From the NCBI RefSeq assembly GCF_042646065.1, contig NZ_JBHRTA010000038.1:1-64000 (forward strand): 64,000 nucleotides of DNA, given 5' to 3'. The position numbers and the translations under genes were made by a program. This stretch comes from Parapedobacter deserti (GTDB lineage: Bacteria > Bacteroidota > Bacteroidia > Sphingobacteriales > Sphingobacteriaceae). The notes under the pieces are model-generated. The model was not told the origin of the DNA and did no database searches. It saw only the letters and a program-made list of their open reading frames with translations. Shown here piece by piece: positions 26,319 through 34,657 of the stretch. Position 1 is the stretch's first letter; the number at the start of each line of letters is the position of its first letter.

Positions 26319-27995
26319 TTACCAAAAGAGGCTATACAGCAACACTAAAATCATACAGATGATGAAGCCGCCGATGTTGAATGCTGCTGGCGTCTTGAAG
26401 ATCGACCGTTCCAAAACAATTCCTTTCTCATAGTCCCGTCCCTTGCCTTCTATGTAGCTGATGACGACCATGATGAGCATGACCAGTATCCAAGTAATCA
26501 TCATTTGGTGCATAAACGGGAGATTCACGAACAGCGGACCTGTAGCCCAGCCGTTGGGTGCCACTTTGAAGTAAAAAGCAATAGGAATGGATGCCAGTAT
26601 ACCCCATATCGCCGCATTGTTGGTCGTTTTCTTCCAAAACAGGCCGAGCATAAACACGGCAAGGACGCCGGGGCTCACCACCCCGGTGTATTCCTGTATG
26701 TATTGAAAGACCTGCCCGAGGTTGGCGAGCTGGGGGGCGAGGACAATGGCGACCAACAACGCAAGCGAAGCTGAAATACGGCCCACGCGCACCAATCCTT
26801 TTTCTGATTCGCGTTTTTGGAAGTAAGGCTTGTAAATGTCCATCGTGAAGATCGTAGCGGTTGAGTTGAGCATGGAGGCCAGAGACGAGACGATGGCTGC
26901 CGCCAATGCAGCGACCACCAGCCCCTTAGCCCCGGTGGGCACAAACTCCCTGATGAGCCAAGGAGAAGCGTTGTCACTGATCACCGCTCCGGTTCTTGAA
27001 AAGAACGATGGGTCAGCGTGTTCAGCCGTAATCTGCCCATTGGCATCCATGTTCATGACGAAAGCGACAATGCCTGGAATGACCACAAGCAACGGCATAA
27101 GCAGCTTGATAAACCCTGCAAGGATAATTCCTTTTTGCGACTCCTTGAGGCTCTTGGCTGCCAGCGTACGCTGGATGATATACTGGTTGAATCCCCAGTA
27201 GTACAAGTTGGCCACCCACATGCCGCCGATGAGTACCGCGATACCGGGGAGGTCCCACCAGGCATCCCGCCCGCCAGGTGAGATCACTTCACCCTGTTCG
27301 AGAATCATTGAAAACTTTTCAGGTACCGCTTGGTATACCTTGACCAGGCCGGAGATTACGCCGCCGTCGTCCGAAATATGAGACAATGCCATGAATGTGG
27401 TGATGAGGCCACCGATAACCAGAAGCACCACTTGAACCACGTCTGTCCATGCCACCGCCGACAACCCGCCGTACAGGGAATAGGCGGCAGCAAATAGCGC
27501 CAGCCCGTATATGGCGTACATAAACAAGGAGCCATCGCCGGTGCCGAGGATCGTGTCCAGTGCCGTCGCTCCCAGGTACAACACGGAGGTAAGGTTAACG
27601 AAAACGAACAGGCAGATCCAGAAAATCGCCAAGATGGTTTTCAGGTTGGTGCCATACCTCACTTCGATAAATTGCGGGATGGTATATAATTTTTTCTGTA
27701 TAAATATCGGCAAAAAGTACTTGCCTACGATCAAGAGCGTAAGCGCAGCCATCCATTCATACGATGCAATGGCAAGTCCAATCGCAAATCCAGAGCCTGA
27801 CATCCCGATAAACTGCTCCGCTGAGATGTTGGCTGCGATCAGTGAAGCCCCTATGGCCCACCAAGGCAATGATTTACCTGCTAAAAAATAGTCTTCGGAT
27901 GATGAGCCCTTTCCCCTTGATACCCACAAGCCAATCCCGATGATTAATACACCGTATCCGATGAAAATCAGTTTATCTATTAATGCAAATTCCAT
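26319..27995 (-). CDS. Sodium:solute symporter (SGLT/SLC5 type)
   Basis: 558 residues with about fourteen transmembrane segments. It resembles the vSGLT branch of the SSS family: the N-terminal helix and GRGKxSSEDYFLAGKSLPWW-type region at about 27-47, then SAEQFIGMSGSGFAIG, IPQFIEVRYG, the AVAWTDVVQVVLL helix, and the YWGFNQYIIQRTLAAKSLKESQKG block typical of sugar carriers. It probably imports a sugar (galactose, glucose or similar) with sodium. The specific substrate cannot be read from sequence. The S9 peptidase follows it on the same strand; the link is positional only. Confidence 0.9.
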   Translation of the reverse strand: MEFALIDKLIFIGYGVLIIGIGLWVSRGKGSSSEDYFLAGKSLPWWAIGASLIAANISAEQFIGMSGSGFAIGLAIASYEWMAALTLLIVGKYFLPIFIQKKLYTIPQFIEVRYGTNLKTILAIFWICLFVFVNLTSVLYLGATALDTILGTGDGSLFMYAIYGLALFAAAYSLYGGLSAVAWTDVVQVVLLVIGGLITTFMALSHISDDGGVISGLVKVYQAVPEKFSMILEQGEVISPGGRDAWWDLPGIAVLIGGMWVANLYYWGFNQYIIQRTLAAKSLKESQKGIILAGFIKLLMPLLVVIPGIVAFVMNMDANGQITAEHADPSFFSRTGAVISDNASPWLIREFVPTGAKGLVVAALAAAIVSSLASMLNSTATIFTMDIYKPYFQKRESEKGLVRVGRISASLALLVAIVLAPQLANLGQVFQYIQEYTGVVSPGVLAVFMLGLFWKKTTNNAAIWGILASIPIAFYFKVAPNGWATGPLFVNLPFMHQMMITWILVMLIMVVISYIEGKGRDYEKGIVLERSIFKTPAAFNIGGFIICMILVLLYSLFW

Positions 27996-28152
27996 GCGTT
28001 GTCCGTTGGTGGTACACGATTAAGTTTACAAATCGGGCTAAAGTAAAAATAAATTGCTATAAATCCATACTACCCGTTGATATCAGTGGGGGTTGGTATG
28101 GCAAATCGCTGATTGCAAATCAGTTACAATGGTGTTCTAAAAACACCAAGGA

Positions 28153-28779
28153 TCACCCCGTAAACCGCTGAATGAAGTGTTGTATCACCCAGGGGTAAAA
28201 GATGATTGTAAGCAAAATGCCAAAAATGGCGCCATAGAAGTGCGCGTCATGGTTGATGCTATCGCGTGCATTTTTAGAAGCCCAAACGCAATACGCCAGA
28301 AAGAGTACGCCGAACAGCCACGCGGGCATGGGAATAACGAAAAATATGCCCAACATCATTTTCGGATCGAAGAGGATAAAACTGAACAGCACCGCACAGA
28401 TAGCCCCTGATGCCCCAAGGCTATAGTAGGAGAAGTTGTTTTTTTCTTTAAAAACGGTGCCAACATCACTCAATACGAGCCCGAGTACATAAATCAATGC
28501 AAATTGAAGGTGTCCCCATGTGCTTAAACCTGCCAACAGCGCTTCCAACGAAAAACCAAAAAAATAAAAGGTGAGCATATTGAACAGTAAGTGCCCCCAA
28601 TCCCGGTGAATAAGCCCGCTGGTCAACAACGTGTGCAGGCGCTGTCCTTTACTCACACTATATGGGTGCAACATGAATCTGCCGAAAAGCTGATGGTTTG
28701 AAAAAGTATAAATACTGGTGGCTATCGTGAAGGCGAAGATAATGCTTGCCACCGGCGTATTAATCAGGTATTCTCTCAT
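28153..28779 (-). CDS. Rhomboid family intramembrane serine protease
   Basis: 208 residues, six transmembrane helices. The catalytic serine lies in GASG (Ser124) and the catalytic histidine in the last conserved helix, HFYGAIFG (His180). The family HRDWGHLLFNM motif (His58, His63, Asn67) supplies the oxyanion side. Length is the simple six-helix type without an extra domain. It should cleave transmembrane segments in the inner membrane; the substrate is unknown. It follows the radical SAM gene by 43 bp on the same strand. Confidence 0.9.
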   Translation of the reverse strand: MREYLINTPVASIIFAFTIATSIYTFSNHQLFGRFMLHPYSVSKGQRLHTLLTSGLIHRDWGHLLFNMLTFYFFGFSLEALLAGLSTWGHLQFALIYVLGLVLSDVGTVFKEKNNFSYYSLGASGAICAVLFSFILFDPKMMLGIFFVIPMPAWLFGVLFLAYCVWASKNARDSINHDAHFYGAIFGILLTIIFYPWVIQHFIQRFTG

Positions 28780-28822
28780 GCTTTTGTATTCGTGTGTCGA
28801 AAGTAAGAAAAAATATCTGCTA

Positions 28823-29893
28823 TCAAAACAAATTCAGTTGCTTTCCGTTTTTCGGGGAAAAGCGGTCAAGCCGGAGTTCGGGTATCCTCGCCCCGCCCAT
28901 ATACCGTTTTATGCTCAACTTCACCAACTGGCGGATGCTATCTGCCAGTTTTCCCTCCCCGTGCATTCGTACCCCCCAGCGGCTGTCATTAAGTTTCCCG
29001 CCGTGGCAGGCAGCAATGCTATGCAGCACTTTGTCGGCGCGATCTGGATAAGCTTTGTGTATCCAATCCGTAAACAGTTCGCCTATGGCGCCGTTCAGCC
29101 TTACGATGGTGTATCCTGCGGCCCTTGCGCCATGGTCAGCAGCCGCTTTGATCACCTCAGGCACCTCGTCGCTGTTTAGCCCCGGCAGGATAGGCGCACA
29201 CATGACCATGGTGGGAATGCCTGCATCACTGAGTTTCTGGATTACGTTAAGCCGCCCCTTGGCGGTAACCGTGCGCGGTTCCATCTTTTGCCTAAGCTCT
29301 TCATTCAGCGAATTGATGGAAATGGCTACATGAACAAGGCCAAGCTGTGCCATTTCTGATAAAATATCCATGTCTCGAAGCACAAGGCTGTTCTTGCTGA
29401 TGATAGAGACTGGATGGCGGTATGCAAGCATAACCTCCAACATGGCGCGCGTAATCCTGAGTTTTCGCTCTACTGGTTGATAGCAATCGGTATTGCCCGA
29501 GAGCATGATCACCTTCGGTTTGTAATTCTTGGCGTTAAATTGACGCTCCAGCAATTCAGCAGCATTGCGCTTGACGATGATTTTACGCTCAAAGTCCAGA
29601 CCGGCGCTATACCCCCAGTACTCATGCGCATTACGGGCATAACAATAGATACAGCCATGCTCGCAGCCTTGGTAGGGGTTTACTGAGTAACCCATGGGAA
29701 GGTCTGGACTGTCGTTGGTGCTGATGATTTTCTTGGGGTGTTCATTGATCAGCTGTGTACCCGAGTTCTCTAAAAACTCCTCATCCAACCCTTCGACGTG
29801 CTCAGCGACATACCGTTGCGCCACGAATTTATTGTGTGTATTTACCTGGGCACCGCGCCCTTTGAAATACGCTGAGTTTCGCATAGTTTTCAT
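28823..29893 (-). CDS. PA0069-family radical SAM protein
   Basis: 356 residues. The radical SAM cluster motif is CEHGCIYCYARN (CxxxCxxC) near residue 77, followed by HEYWGYSAGLDFERKI, PKVIMLSGNTDCYQPVE and VSIISKNSLVLRD, all typical of the spore-photoproduct-lyase-like PA0069 group (COG1533). Substrate unknown; in related genomes it is often found with DNA-repair or SOS-type genes, from general knowledge. The family N-terminus is closer to the second Met (MRNSAYFKGRGAQ, ATG at 29884); the first ATG at 29893 lies only four bases behind a promoter box. The gene sits directly behind the palindrome at 29894-29930. Confidence 0.88.
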   Translation of the reverse strand: MKTMRNSAYFKGRGAQVNTHNKFVAQRYVAEHVEGLDEEFLENSGTQLINEHPKKIISTNDSPDLPMGYSVNPYQGCEHGCIYCYARNAHEYWGYSAGLDFERKIIVKRNAAELLERQFNAKNYKPKVIMLSGNTDCYQPVERKLRITRAMLEVMLAYRHPVSIISKNSLVLRDMDILSEMAQLGLVHVAISINSLNEELRQKMEPRTVTAKGRLNVIQKLSDAGIPTMVMCAPILPGLNSDEVPEVIKAAADHGARAAGYTIVRLNGAIGELFTDWIHKAYPDRADKVLHSIAACHGGKLNDSRWGVRMHGEGKLADSIRQLVKLSIKRYMGGARIPELRLDRFSPKNGKQLNLF

Positions 29894-29930
29894 AAGGCAA
29901 ATATACTAAATAAATTAGTATATTTACCTT
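29894..29930 (-). promoter_or_regulatory. 37-bp near-perfect palindrome covering the promoter of the radical SAM gene
   Basis: Two 16-base arms (plus strand AAGGCAAATATACTAA at 29894-29909 and TTAGTATATTTACCTT at 29915-29930) are inverted copies with a single mismatch, separated by five bases. On the minus strand the inner arm contains TATATTTG (29905-29898), a perfect TAnnTTTG -7 box, ending four bases before the ATG at 29893. A dimeric repressor bound here would block the promoter. The gap between the LUD gene stop and the radical SAM start is only 41 bp, and the palindrome fills nearly all of it. It lacks a GC-rich stem and T-run, so a terminator is unlikely. Confidence 0.72.
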
Positions 29931-29934
29931 AAGT

Positions 29935-30585
29935 CTATTGGTCTTCCAATAAGAACACGAATACCTCTTTGGGGCCGTGTGCGCCCAAAACGAGGGTCTT
30001 CTCGATATCAGCGGTACGGCTTGGGCCTGTGATGACGCTAATTAACGAAGGGAGCGCAACACCATAGCGTCGGCGCATCAAACCTAGGCCATCTTTGATG
30101 TCCATCACCAGTTGTGAGGTGTATGCCACGACAATGTGCATGTGCGGGTAAATGGTCAGCTGTCGGCCGGAGGCATCAGCATTACTTATCAATATGCTGC
30201 CAAATCGGGCAATAAGCGCCTCACAACCGGTGATTCCCGCTTCAGCTTCTGCGAACCCTTTATTGCTTCGGAAAAAAGGAAATTCATACTGCTCCAGCAG
30301 CTGCTGTATTCTTGGTTCCCAGGCATACATCCTGCGCAGCACTTCCTTATCCGCCAATGAAAGCAGGTTTTCGATGAAACTGACCTCGTTTTCACAATAC
30401 ACAAACTTTCCCGCGGCAGCGGTAAATCGTTGTGCAAACAGCACATCAATAGAATCAGTTTCTTCGGCATATAATTCCGTTTCCTCGAAACCGGGATAAG
30501 GATGCTCGCGCTTCTGTAGCAGCGCATGCCTGATTTTTTTCAGCATGCGCTCTTTTGCCGTTGTAGTCTTTACGTTCTTCTGCAA
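29935..30585 (-). CDS. LUD domain (LutC/YkgG-like) protein
   Basis: 216 residues of the LUD superfamily. The core shows the mixed beta-alpha pattern with GCEALIARFGSILISNADASGR, HIVVAYTSQLVMDIKDGL and the diagnostic ITGPSRTADIEKTLVLGAHGP near the C-terminus. LutC is a component of lactate oxidation in other bacteria, but this copy has no LutA or LutB beside it. In Bacteroidota a solitary LUD gene commonly follows ftsH, as here (15 bp downstream of ftsH). The role is therefore probably not lactate use and remains unknown. Confidence 0.85.
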   Translation of the reverse strand: MQKNVKTTTAKERMLKKIRHALLQKREHPYPGFEETELYAEETDSIDVLFAQRFTAAAGKFVYCENEVSFIENLLSLADKEVLRRMYAWEPRIQQLLEQYEFPFFRSNKGFAEAEAGITGCEALIARFGSILISNADASGRQLTIYPHMHIVVAYTSQLVMDIKDGLGLMRRRYGVALPSLISVITGPSRTADIEKTLVLGAHGPKEVFVFLLEDQ

Positions 30586-30600
30586 GGCATTACCTCTATA

Positions 30601-32712
30601 TTAACCATCCCGTTTATCCGTGGCTTGCGTGTCGTCCTCGGACGGCTTGTTTTCAAATGTGCCCGAATTATCACCTACGCCGTCGTGCACCAAGCCTTCG
30701 GCAGCTTTTCGCTGATCGCCGTCTCCGTGCTCGCCGTTCACAAACTCGTCATACGTAGTACGGTGGTCAAACGGACGTTTCCCCAATATTTCTTCCAGAT
30801 CAGCTTGGAAAAGGATTTCTTTTTCAAGTAGCTTTTCCGCCAGGGCTATCAAGCCCTCCCGCTTGTCGAGAAGCAGCTCCTTTGTCTTTTGGTAAATTTC
30901 CGCAATCAGTTTGCGTACTTCTTCGTCGATCAGCTCGGCTGTTTTGTCGGAATACGGCCGTTGGAACTGGTTCTCCTGATTATCGTTGAATGACACATTT
31001 CCTACGCGAGGGTTCATGCCGTATACAGCGACCATGGCATAAGTCAGTTTCGTTATCCGCTCCAAATCGTTTTGGGCGCCTGTTGAAATTTTGCCGAACG
31101 TAATGTCCTCGGCAACCCGCCCGCCCATGGTCATGCACAAGCCGTCTATCAGCTGTTCTGTGGTATATAAAAACTGCTCCTTGGGTAGGTATTGCGCATA
31201 GCCAAGTGCTGCCACGCCGCGGGGCACGATCGATACTTTCACCAACGGGTCTGCATGTTCCAGAAACCAACCCGCTATGGCGTGTCCGGCTTCATGGAAT
31301 GCTACAATACGTTTTTCCTCAGGAGAAATGATCTTGTTTTTCTTTTCCAGGCCGCCGATTACCCGGTCTATCGCATCCTGGAAGTCTTGCATATCGATGG
31401 ATGCCTTATTGCGCCTCGCGGCGATCAGTGCCGCTTCGTTGCAGACGTTGGCGATTTCTGCGCCAGCAAAACCTGGAGTTTGCGCGGACAATTTTTTGGC
31501 ATCCACTTCGGCCGACAGTTTAAGGGGTTTGAGGTGTACCTTGAAAATCTGCTCACGTCCAACCAAGTCCGGTTTGTCAATGGATATCTGTCTGTCGAAA
31601 CGTCCCGGGCGCAACAGGGCGGAGTCTAGGACATCCGGCCTGTTCGTTGCCGCCATGATGATGATACCCGAATCGGTACCGAAGCCATCCATTTCTACCA
31701 ATAGCTGGTTCAAAGTATTCTCCCGTTCATCATTGCCACCCATTACGCTGTTTTTTCCACGGGCGCGCCCGATGGCATCAATCTCATCGATGAAGATGAT
31801 ACAGGGCGCCTTATCTTTAGCTTGGCGGAAGAGGTCCCTTACGCGTGAAGCGCCGACACCGACAAACATTTCCACAAAGTCAGATCCCGAAAGGGAGAAA
31901 AATGGTACTTGTGCTTCGCCCGCAACTGCCTTGGCCAACAATGTCTTTCCGGTTCCTGGCGAGCCGACCAGTAACGCGCCCTTGGGTATTTTTCCCCCTA
32001 AATTTGTGTATTTTTTGGGGTTCTTCAGAAAATCTACTATTTCCATCACCTCCTGCTTAGCCTCTTCGAGGCCGGCAACATCGCTGAATGTGATGGCCAC
32101 TTGCGACTCTTTGTCAAAAAGAGTAGCTTTGGATTTGCCGATATTGAAAATCTGACCGCCGGGGCCTGCGCCGCCGCCGCCCATACGACGCATAATGAAA
32201 ATCCAAAATACAATAATCAACAACAGCGGCAGCATAATAGAGAAAATCCATCCCGTCCACGCATTGGTTCGGTCCTCTAACCGCAAAGGCACCCTGTCAT
32301 TGGCGTCTATTTCTTCTTGTGCCGTGTTCAACTTACGCTCCAAGGCGTCATATGAGCCGTCTGTAAAGAAATACTGCGGTCCGCTTGACGGGGTAAGTGT
32401 AAGGCTGTTCGAGCTTGGCTGTACGTCTTTGTATTTTGGATCTGAAAGCCGGTCTTTCTTGATGAATACCTCTACGAAAAACAGATCATTCCGTTTGTAA
32501 GCAACCAAGCGATCCACGTCACCCGTCTTCAACATGTTCTCTTCGAATTGTTGATAGGTGATCTGCTTTGGTTTGTCGTCGGCAAACATGTACTGCAAAG
32601 CAAAAAAGCCAAAAATCATGGCTACCCATAGCCACATGATATTGAATCTGGGTGGCTTGGGTGTCACCTTTTTGCTGGGCACTCTCTTTATTTTATCGGG
32701 TCCGTTAGGCAT
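30601..32712 (-). CDS. ftsH: ATP-dependent zinc metalloprotease FtsH
   Basis: 703 residues. Two transmembrane helices (about 24-42 and 153-174) enclose a periplasmic domain of about 110 residues. The AAA+ module has Walker A GSPGTGKT at 250-257, Walker B IIFIDE at 305-310 and the second region of homology ATNRPDVLDSALLRPGRFDR near 355-374. The protease domain has HEAGH at 473-477. The C-terminal tail (about 650-703) is rich in Asp, Glu, Gly and Lys and is disordered. FtsH degrades membrane and regulatory proteins. The gene lies between rsfS (53 bp upstream) and the LUD gene. Confidence 0.97.
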   Translation of the reverse strand: MPNGPDKIKRVPSKKVTPKPPRFNIMWLWVAMIFGFFALQYMFADDKPKQITYQQFEENMLKTGDVDRLVAYKRNDLFFVEVFIKKDRLSDPKYKDVQPSSNSLTLTPSSGPQYFFTDGSYDALERKLNTAQEEIDANDRVPLRLEDRTNAWTGWIFSIMLPLLLIIVFWIFIMRRMGGGGAGPGGQIFNIGKSKATLFDKESQVAITFSDVAGLEEAKQEVMEIVDFLKNPKKYTNLGGKIPKGALLVGSPGTGKTLLAKAVAGEAQVPFFSLSGSDFVEMFVGVGASRVRDLFRQAKDKAPCIIFIDEIDAIGRARGKNSVMGGNDERENTLNQLLVEMDGFGTDSGIIIMAATNRPDVLDSALLRPGRFDRQISIDKPDLVGREQIFKVHLKPLKLSAEVDAKKLSAQTPGFAGAEIANVCNEAALIAARRNKASIDMQDFQDAIDRVIGGLEKKNKIISPEEKRIVAFHEAGHAIAGWFLEHADPLVKVSIVPRGVAALGYAQYLPKEQFLYTTEQLIDGLCMTMGGRVAEDITFGKISTGAQNDLERITKLTYAMVAVYGMNPRVGNVSFNDNQENQFQRPYSDKTAELIDEEVRKLIAEIYQKTKELLLDKREGLIALAEKLLEKEILFQADLEEILGKRPFDHRTTYDEFVNGEHGDGDQRKAAEGLVHDGVGDNSGTFENKPSEDDTQATDKRDG

Positions 32713-32765
32713 ACCTTATCCTTCTCGTTTGTTAAATTTCCTTAGCAATACGCACTCTGTTAGAA

Positions 32766-33140
32766 TTACGCACTCTGATAATATTCCAGTTCGGCATCGC
32801 CCCAAAGGTCTTCGATGCCGTAGTATTGACGTCTATCTGTTTTAAAAATATGTACAACCACATCGACAAAGTCCAAGAGGATCCACTCTCCGTGTTCCAA
32901 ACCTTCTTTGCGCCATGGCTCCTGCTTTAATGCTTTGAACACTTCGTCCTCAACACTTCTGGCCAACGCATTTACCTGCGTAGATGAATCTGCGTGGCAA
33001 ATTACGAAATAATCTGACACCGAACTATGGATGTTTCTTAAATCAAGCCGCACAATTTCATTTCCCTTCTTCTCTTGCATACCGTGGATGACAATCTCCG
33101 ATAGGCGCGCTGATATGGCTGATTTTTCGTTTTTTATCAT
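32766..33140 (-). CDS. rsfS: Ribosome silencing factor RsfS
   Basis: 124 residues, the RsfS/Iojap family. The nucleotidyltransferase-like fold shows DYFVICHADSSTQVNALARSVEDEV (location about 41-65) and the signature GEWILLDFVDVVVHIF near 87-102, ending in YYGIEDLWGDAELEYY. RsfS binds L14 and blocks 50S-30S joining in starvation. It is the first gene of an rsfS-ftsH-LUD block and divergent from birA. Confidence 0.94.
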   Translation of the reverse strand: MIKNEKSAISARLSEIVIHGMQEKKGNEIVRLDLRNIHSSVSDYFVICHADSSTQVNALARSVEDEVFKALKQEPWRKEGLEHGEWILLDFVDVVVHIFKTDRRQYYGIEDLWGDAELEYYQSA

Positions 33141-33189
33141 TAAAAATAATTATAGTTTTGGGCAATATTACCCCTTAATCTCATTCGTA

Positions 33190-33960
33190 TTGCAAAGTAA
33201 CACATTTTCGGGATTATTTGAAGGACAAAATGTTATTACATTACAGCGGATCCCTTCCACAAATGAATATCTGAAAAAAGAATTGTCAAAATCTGCGCCA
33301 GTTGCCGAAGGTACTGTAATAATGGCAGTTGACCAATATGCTGGCAGGGGGCAACACGGTACGTCTTGGCAAAGCGAAGCGGGACAAAACCTCACTTGCA
33401 GCGTGCTGCTTACGCCCACATTTATTGACCCCAAATACCAATTCCACCTTACCGTTGCGATCAGTTTAGCTATTGTCAGCTTATTGGAGCCTTTGCTTCA
33501 GACCAAGGTAGCGGTAAAATGGCCCAACGATATTTATGTCGGCGATAAGAAAATCGGAGGTATGCTCATTGAAAATATTCTCAAGGGAAAGCTGTGGAAA
33601 TCAGCGGTTGTTGGCATCGGCATCAACGTAAACCAAACGGTTTTTCCGGAGGCTATCCGGCACAAAACCACTTCAATCAAGCAAATTTTGCATCGCGACA
33701 CCGGATTGCCCGAATTGTTGGCCGGCCTTTGCCGGCATATCGAACGGGAGTACACGGCGCTCAAGAACGGTGCGTATCAGGAACAATTGCTCAGGTATAG
33801 CGCATGTCTTTACCGGATTGGCGAATCGCATCCCTTCCTGGTTGACGGTGTCGAGGTGCATGGGGTGCTGAGCGGTGTAAACGAAACAGGACGGTTGCTG
33901 ATCGACTTCAACGGCCACACCGTTGACTTCGGTATCAAGGAGATTGCTTTTGTCATTTGA
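33190..33960 (+). CDS. birA: Biotin--[acetyl-CoA-carboxylase] ligase
   Basis: About 256 residues from a TTG start at 33190. Biotinylates the carboxyl-carrier protein of acetyl-CoA carboxylase. The biotin-protein-ligase motif GRGQHGTSWQS is near residue 56, KWPNDIYVGDKKIGGMLIE near 117 and VVGIGINVNQ near 143; a small C-terminal SH3-like domain follows (about 215-256). No N-terminal helix-turn-helix, so it is a pure ligase, not the biotin repressor. An in-frame ATG at 33031 would run 110 bp back through rsfS on the other strand and adds sequence with no family match, so I reject it; the TTG gives the usual NTFSGLFEGQN beginning. Confidence 0.9.
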   Translation: MQSNTFSGLFEGQNVITLQRIPSTNEYLKKELSKSAPVAEGTVIMAVDQYAGRGQHGTSWQSEAGQNLTCSVLLTPTFIDPKYQFHLTVAISLAIVSLLEPLLQTKVAVKWPNDIYVGDKKIGGMLIENILKGKLWKSAVVGIGINVNQTVFPEAIRHKTTSIKQILHRDTGLPELLAGLCRHIEREYTALKNGAYQEQLLRYSACLYRIGESHPFLVDGVEVHGVLSGVNETGRLLIDFNGHTVDFGIKEIAFVI

Positions 33961-33980
33961 CAGGAAAATTTTTATCTTTG
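33949..33980 (+). promoter_or_regulatory. Bacteroidota promoter of the DsbD N-domain gene
   Basis: TTTG at 33949-33952, 20 bp, TATCTTTG at 33973-33980: both boxes are perfect with canonical spacing. The -33 box lies within the last codons of birA. The leader to the ATG at 34059 is about 70 nt. Confidence 0.75.
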
Positions 33981-34058
33981 CAGTGCAAACACCGAATATA
34001 CCGGTTGATATTAAACCCCAGCCGGTGACGCGAGTCTTACATTAAACAATACACTTGA

Positions 34059-34514
34059 ATGATTATGAAAAAAGTCGCATTAGCAGTAGCTATTTTGTTT
34101 GTTGCAGCAACCGGTGTTTCTGCGCAGATTTTAGACCCTGTAAAATGGCAATTCGGTGCCAAGAAGATCAGTGACGGTGAGGCCGTGGTTTTCATGAAAG
34201 CTACCATTGAGGACGGCTGGCATATCTATTCGCAGCATGTCGAAGAGGGCGGCCCGATAAAGACATCGTTCGCCTTTGCCCCTTCAGCTGACTATGCGCT
34301 GGTGGGAAAGCCGGCAGAGCCTAAGGCGAAATCCAAATTTGAACAGGCTTTCGGTATGGACGTTGCCTATTTCGACAAGGAAGTCGTCTTCCAACAGAAA
34401 GTCAAGCTGAAAAAAGGAACAACCACCGTGAGGGGTACCGTTGAGTTTATGGCATGTGATGCCGAGCGGTGCCTTCCACCGGATGAGGTGGAGTTTGCCG
34501 TAGCTGTGAAATAG
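34059..34514 (+). CDS. Periplasmic DsbD N-terminal (alpha) domain as a separate protein
   Basis: 151 residues. Signal peptide to about residue 23 (LAVAILFVAATGVSAQ), then an immunoglobulin-like domain of the DsbD alpha type, with WHIYSQHVEEGGP near 54-66 and the redox pair Cys133/Cys138 in MACDAERCLPPDE. In E. coli this domain is fused to the membrane part of DsbD and passes electrons to periplasmic substrates. Here it is its own gene, followed by a terminator and a fresh promoter before the membrane/thioredoxin part 144 bp on. Start at 34059; the ATG at 34065 is equally possible. Together the two genes make one thiol-disulfide relay. Confidence 0.86.
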   Translation: MIMKKVALAVAILFVAATGVSAQILDPVKWQFGAKKISDGEAVVFMKATIEDGWHIYSQHVEEGGPIKTSFAFAPSADYALVGKPAEPKAKSKFEQAFGMDVAYFDKEVVFQQKVKLKKGTTTVRGTVEFMACDAERCLPPDEVEFAVAVK

Positions 34515-34533
34515 GCGGCACCATGAGATACTG

Positions 34534-34557
34534 AAAAAGGCAGTTTACTGCCTTTTT
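34534..34557 (+). terminator. Rho-independent terminator after the DsbD alpha-domain gene
   Basis: A 10-bp stem AAAAAGGCAG / CTGCCTTTTT with a TTTA loop and six T. It separates the two dsbD-type genes into different transcripts, at least in part. Confidence 0.8.
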
Positions 34558-34598
34558 TCATTAATGACGTTGGTATGGCCGTTTCCATCTCAAATCCA

Positions 34599-34630
34599 TT
34601 TGGTACCTCGTAGGGGTTTTAGTATGTTTG
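34599..34630 (+). promoter_or_regulatory. Bacteroidota promoter of the dsbD membrane gene
   Basis: TTTG at 34599-34602, 20 bp, TATGTTTG at 34623-34630; both boxes perfect. It ends 27 bases before the ATG at 34658, which shows that the TTG frame beginning at 34628 inside the box is not the real start. Confidence 0.75.
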
Positions 34631-34657
34631 CAATCCCCTTTTTTAAAGAATTTATTC

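Noticed and set aside
29935..30585. Lactate utilisation operon
   Set aside because: Only the LutC-like LUD gene is present; LutA and LutB are missing and the gene is tied to ftsH.
33031..33189. 53-codon N-terminal extension of birA
   Set aside because: It overlaps rsfS on the other strand by 110 bp, has no family similarity, and the known N-terminus begins at the TTG.
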